The position numbers and the translations under genes were made by a program. Of a stretch of 62,594 nucleotides of DNA, positions 59,869-62,594 are shown piece after piece (position 1 is the first letter of the stretch; each line of letters starts with the position of its first letter). The notes beneath the pieces were generated by a model that was not told the origin of the DNA, did not search any database, and saw only the letters and a list, made by a program, of their open reading frames with translations. The DNA comes from Nocardioides pocheonensis (GTDB lineage: Bacteria > Actinomycetota > Actinomycetes > Propionibacteriales > Nocardioidaceae): assembly GCF_003725535.1 (NCBI RefSeq), contig NZ_RJSF01000040.1, positions 203,415-266,008 of the forward strand, written 5' to 3'.

Positions 59869-61635
59869 TCACAGCCGTCCGGTGTGGGGCGTGACGGTCG
59901 CCCGGTAGCGCGTGTGGAGCAGCCGGTGCCGTTCGTCGTCGCCGAGCGCGGCGCGAAGCGTCGCGACCTCTTTGTTCTCGTGGGAGCGCCGGCTCGGCGA
60001 GGCGGCATCGGTGCTGAAGAGCCCCTCGGCCCGTTGCCGGCGGACCGCCATGTCGAAGCCGTGCGGTTGCCCGCCACCGCCGACGCAGCCGCCCGGGCAG
60101 GCCATGACCTCGATGAAGGCATAGGGAGACGACCCCTCGCGGATCTGCTGCAGCACGGGTGGGACGTTGTGCAGCCCGTGGACCACGGCGACCTCGACCG
60201 TGCGGCCCCCGAGCCCGATCGTGGCCGCCCTGACCCCGGCCGTCCCCCGCACGGCGTGCACATCGGGGTCTGCCAGCTCCGTGCCTGTCACGAGGGTGTG
60301 GACGGTGCGCACCGCCGCTTCCAGCACTCCTCCGGTGGCCCCGAAGATGGTCCCGGCACCGGAGCCCTCGGACAGCATCGGCGTCGGCGTCTCCTCCGGT
60401 ACGTCGGGAAGGTGCAGCCCGGACGCCTTCAGCATCCGGATCAGCTCGCGGGTCGTCAGGACGTGGTCCACGTGGCGTCGTGGACCGTCGGCCATCTCCT
60501 CCCGACGTGCCTCGAGCTTCTTCGCCGTGCACGGCATCACCGCGACGTTGACCACGCGATCCGGATCGATGCCGACCTGCTGCGCCCACCAGTTCTTCGT
60601 GACCGCGCCGAGCATCTGCTGCGGCGACTTGCAGGTGGACAGGTGCGGGAGGAGGTCGGGCCAGAACGTCTCGACGTACCGGATCCAGGCCGGGCAGCAG
60701 CTGGTGATCATCGGCAGCGCATGCCCCGTGCCGAGCCGGTCGACGAGCTCCGCCGCCTCCTCGACGATGGTCAGGTCGGCCGCGAAGTCGGTGTCGAAGA
60801 CGGCGTCGAAGCCCAGCCGCCGCAGGGCGCCGCAGAGGTGCCCGATCAGGTTGGTGCCCGGTGCGAGGCCGAAGGCCTCGCCGACGGCGACCCGGACCGC
60901 GGGAGCGACCTGGACGGTGACGACCGTGTCCGGATCGGCCAGGGCCTCGCGCACCTGGCGGATCGCGGGTCTCTCGACGATCGCAGCGGCCGGGCACACC
61001 TGGGTGCACTGCCCGCAGCTGACGCAGCGGTCCGGGTCGATCAGCAGGCTCGTGTCGCGACCCCGTCCGACGAACTGGATGGCGCCGACCGGACAGATCC
61101 TCTCGCAGCGGCGGCAGAGCACGCAGTTGTCGCGCTGGACGTCGAGCACGGGGTTGCTCACGTCGGGTGGCTCCGGCGCCAGGTAAGGGTGCGGATAGCG
61201 CTCGAGTCCCAGGTCGTGGCCGGCGAGCATCGTGCGCAGCTCGCAGGGCTCCGACCCCAGCGGACAGGTGATGCAGGAGGCCCTGTGCCTCAGTGCCAGG
61301 AGGGTCGCGTTCGCATCCCGGGTGCTGTCCAGGCGCGCGCTGTGCACCGTGATCACGGCACCGTCCTCGGCCGACGTGAGCCGGTAGCGGCACGCGCAGA
61401 CGCTCGATGTCCGGCCGCACGCGAGCTGCAGGTCGACGGTGCACAGGCCACAGCTGCCCGACGTGTACGGCGGTTCCGCACTCCCGGGAGGCATCTCGGG
61501 CAGCGCGCAGAAGGTGGGGCAGTCCACGCCCCCGAGGTCTGCGGCCTGCTTGATGGTGCTGTTCTCGGGAACGGTGACCGTCACCCGACCGGTGCGCACG
61601 CGGTCGTCCCGGACGAGGCTGACCGTGACGGTCAC
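59869..61635 (-). CDS. hydA: [FeFe]-hydrogenase, monomeric group A
   Basis: 588 residues from GTG 61635, which overlaps the upstream membrane gene (GTGA). Domain order: [2Fe-2S] ferredoxin (Cys near 39/43, 62, 65, 80), His-ligated [4Fe-4S] (H117, C121, C124, C131), two [4Fe-4S] (CVLCRRCERICP, CVSCGQCTQVCP), H-cluster domain with L1 TSCCPAW (313-314), L2 MPCTAKK (C369), L3 MACPGGCVGGGGQP (C513, C517), and a C-terminal small-subunit segment (RRSHENKEVATLRAALG). The proton-path residues expected for clostridial enzymes (second Cys of TSCC, Glu near 292) are there. It evolves or oxidises H2 with ferredoxin-type partners. HydEFG maturases are not in the window. Confidence 0.95.
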   Translation of the reverse strand: MTVTVSLVRDDRVRTGRVTVTVPENSTIKQAADLGGVDCPTFCALPEMPPGSAEPPYTSGSCGLCTVDLQLACGRTSSVCACRYRLTSAEDGAVITVHSARLDSTRDANATLLALRHRASCITCPLGSEPCELRTMLAGHDLGLERYPHPYLAPEPPDVSNPVLDVQRDNCVLCRRCERICPVGAIQFVGRGRDTSLLIDPDRCVSCGQCTQVCPAAAIVERPAIRQVREALADPDTVVTVQVAPAVRVAVGEAFGLAPGTNLIGHLCGALRRLGFDAVFDTDFAADLTIVEEAAELVDRLGTGHALPMITSCCPAWIRYVETFWPDLLPHLSTCKSPQQMLGAVTKNWWAQQVGIDPDRVVNVAVMPCTAKKLEARREEMADGPRRHVDHVLTTRELIRMLKASGLHLPDVPEETPTPMLSEGSGAGTIFGATGGVLEAAVRTVHTLVTGTELADPDVHAVRGTAGVRAATIGLGGRTVEVAVVHGLHNVPPVLQQIREGSSPYAFIEVMACPGGCVGGGGQPHGFDMAVRRQRAEGLFSTDAASPSRRSHENKEVATLRAALGDDERHRLLHTRYRATVTPHTGRL

Positions 61636-62147
61636 AGCCGTCTCGCAGGCTTGAGCACCGCGTAGGCGATGACGCCGCCCGAGAGGGCGGTGACCAGCTG
61701 CGGCCAGCCCATCAGGGTCAGCGCGAGCGTGGCCGCCGGCCCGGCCAGGCCCATCGCGGCGGACAAGAGGCTGGTCGTCCCGAACAGCCAGCAGAACTTC
61801 GCCACGGCCGCAGCGACGACGCCCACCCACCAGCCCCGCCGACGCATCCAGTGGAAGACCACCACGAGGAGGGCGTTCCCGGTCACGATCAGCGGGACGA
61901 GGGGCGCCAACCGCGCGGGCAGCTGCCCGGACATGAGCGCGAAGGCACTGGGCAGGAAACCCAGGGTGACCGCGGCGCGTGGACCCAGCACCACGGCGGT
62001 GACCAGCAGGGTCGCGTTGACGATCGAGCCGGTGTAGAGCTGCGGCAGCCCCAGCAACGGCGTCACCATGGACACGGTCAGCAGCAGGGCGAACGTGTTC
62101 GACACCACGGCGGCGTGTCGCAGCGAGATGGTGTGATCGGCTGCCAC
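61632..62147 (-). CDS. S-component-like membrane protein associated with the hydrogenase
   Basis: 171 residues, five or six membrane segments (VVSNTFALLLTVSMVTPLLG; GSIVNATLLVTAVVLGPRAA; PLVPLIVTGNALLVVVFHWM; VVAAAVAKFCWLFGTTSLL; LMGWPQLVTALSGGVIAYAV). The layout resembles ECF S components, and similar small membrane proteins occur beside [FeFe]-hydrogenases in anaerobes. A role in metal, cofactor or proton handling for the hydrogenase is inferred. GTG 62147 has GGGGAGG 7 nt upstream; ATG 62162 is the alternative. Coupled to hydA by a 4-nt overlap. Confidence 0.8.
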   Translation of the reverse strand: MAADHTISLRHAAVVSNTFALLLTVSMVTPLLGLPQLYTGSIVNATLLVTAVVLGPRAAVTLGFLPSAFALMSGQLPARLAPLVPLIVTGNALLVVVFHWMRRRGWWVGVVAAAVAKFCWLFGTTSLLSAAMGLAGPAATLALTLMGWPQLVTALSGGVIAYAVLKPARRL

Positions 62148-62162
62148 GGGGTACCTCCCCAT

Positions 62163-62496
62163 CGCCTTGTCCGGCTACCTCCACCCTGTCCGATCCGGGC
62201 CGCGGCTCGCAGAGGCGATCGTCACCTGATCGACGGCCCTCCTGCCTTGGTCCGCACGCGATCGAGGCGGCGTTCCCGGCCGGTGCCGGGGCAGACGCCG
62301 CCCGCGACGCCTTCTGCGCGGCCCACCGGCCACGGTGAGGCAGTGCCCACTGTGAGTCAGGGCACAGGCAAATGACGACGCCTCTGCGACGTCCTCGGCG
62401 ACAATGGGACGCACCCCACCCCTCCCACCCGTTCGGAGCCTGCCCCGATGAGCACTCGCCCGCACGCCGCCGCCGACGAGCGAACTGCGTCCTGAC
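62163..62496. other. divergent intergenic region between the hydrogenase operon and an MCE gene
   Basis: No supported gene. Holds a GTGCCC...GGGCAC inverted repeat (62343-62365), GACAAT (62400-62405) as a possible -10 for the + strand, and a 15-codon frame (62448-62495) starting ATGAGCACTCG after GGAGCC, which may be a leader peptide or the remnant of a truncated gene. Confidence 0.45.
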
Positions 62497-62594
62497 GTGC
62501 TCACCTCGCGGACCAAGAAGCAGCTCCTGGCCTTCGTCTTCCTGACCCTCGTCGGGATCTCGTATGTGGGTGCTCGGTATGCGCGGTTGGATCG
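62497..62594 (+). CDS. MCE-family protein, N-terminus (partial)
   Basis: 32 codons before the window ends. The start (V)LTSRTKKQLLAFVF then LTLVGISYVGARYARLD is one membrane helix followed by the YVGARYAxLD entry of MCE proteins, periplasm-side lipid-binding subunits of Mce transporters for sterols or fatty acids. GTG 62497 has a poor ribosome site. It is probably the first or an internal gene of an mce operon continuing to the right. Confidence 0.75.
   Translation, partial: MLTSRTKKQLLAFVFLTLVGISYVGARYARLD

Overview
The window is high-GC actinobacterial DNA. Gene content, the use of mycobacterium-like synteny, the SCO2322/ECF cassette, WhiB, DUF3618 and DUF5995 proteins, and the abundant GGTTTCGGCAGGCTCAACCA-type interspersed repeats point to Nocardioides or a close Nocardioidaceae relative (an inference; no 16S gene is present). 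The organism looks mainly aerobic but able to respire nitrate, and it carries a complete-looking [FeFe]-hydrogenase.

Layout. 1-5.8 kb: nitrate respiration (narG, start of narH, narK) with a divergent Cys-containing wHTH regulator. 5.7-7.8 kb: DUF4873 protein, TetR regulator and a divergent AurF-like diiron oxygenase. 7.9-10.7 kb: polar amino-acid ABC transporter. 10.9-14.3 kb: homogentisate catabolism (fahA, a conserved unknown protein, divergent hmgA). 14.3-18.8 kb: ECF transporter (S, fused A-A', T), SCO2322-family protein and a cobalamin riboswitch in front of them, so this is most likely a vitamin B12 uptake operon. 18.9-22.8 kb: DUF1697, enoyl-CoA hydratase, pncA, SnoaL-like, pncB. 22.8-35.8 kb: the conserved actinobacterial block clpS - DUF2017 - mec - cysO - cysM - murI - metallo-beta-lactamase-fold protein - rph - rdgB, interrupted by membrane proteins, an MFS exporter, a NarL/DesK-type two-component system, an ABC-2 exporter and a secreted DUF5995 protein. 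35.8-44.9 kb: unusual tRNA-Leu, bcp, small membrane protein, GroES-like protein, MASE1/PAS kinase, LPXTG surface protein, secreted EEP-fold protein, P-loop kinase, TreS-like GH13 enzyme. 44.9-50.3 kb: inducible glycopeptide-resistance cluster (vanS, vanR, M15 peptidase, vanA-type D-Ala-D-Lac ligase, vanH, vanX). 50.4-59.7 kb: tRNA-Lys, CrtI-like oxidoreductase, pirin, PAS histidine kinase, tRNA-His, orn, MauE/DsbA redox pair, adenosine deaminase, WhiB, tRNA-Arg. 59.9-62.6 kb: [FeFe]-hydrogenase with an S-component-like membrane partner, then the first codons of an MCE-family protein.

Three things stand out. (1) A 39-bp operator-like motif, built of 11-bp-spaced TATC elements, lies exactly 23 nt before the ATG of vanX, vanH and the M15 peptidase, and very probably is the VanR binding site. 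(2) A family of short interspersed repeats with common ends (GTGGTTTCG...CTCAACCAC) has entered several genes in frame (narG, fahA, hmgA twice, DUF4873) and supplies stop codons to others; in narG half a repeat has grown into a tandem array. (3) An [FeFe]-hydrogenase with all H-cluster residues sits in an aerobic-looking actinobacterial chromosome. Also notable are a short-variable-arm tRNA with a UAG (Leu) anticodon, a CysO sulfur carrier with a tail beyond its Gly-Gly, and at least fifteen genes whose start codon is 6-8 nt after a TAnnnT box, suggesting common leaderless transcription.
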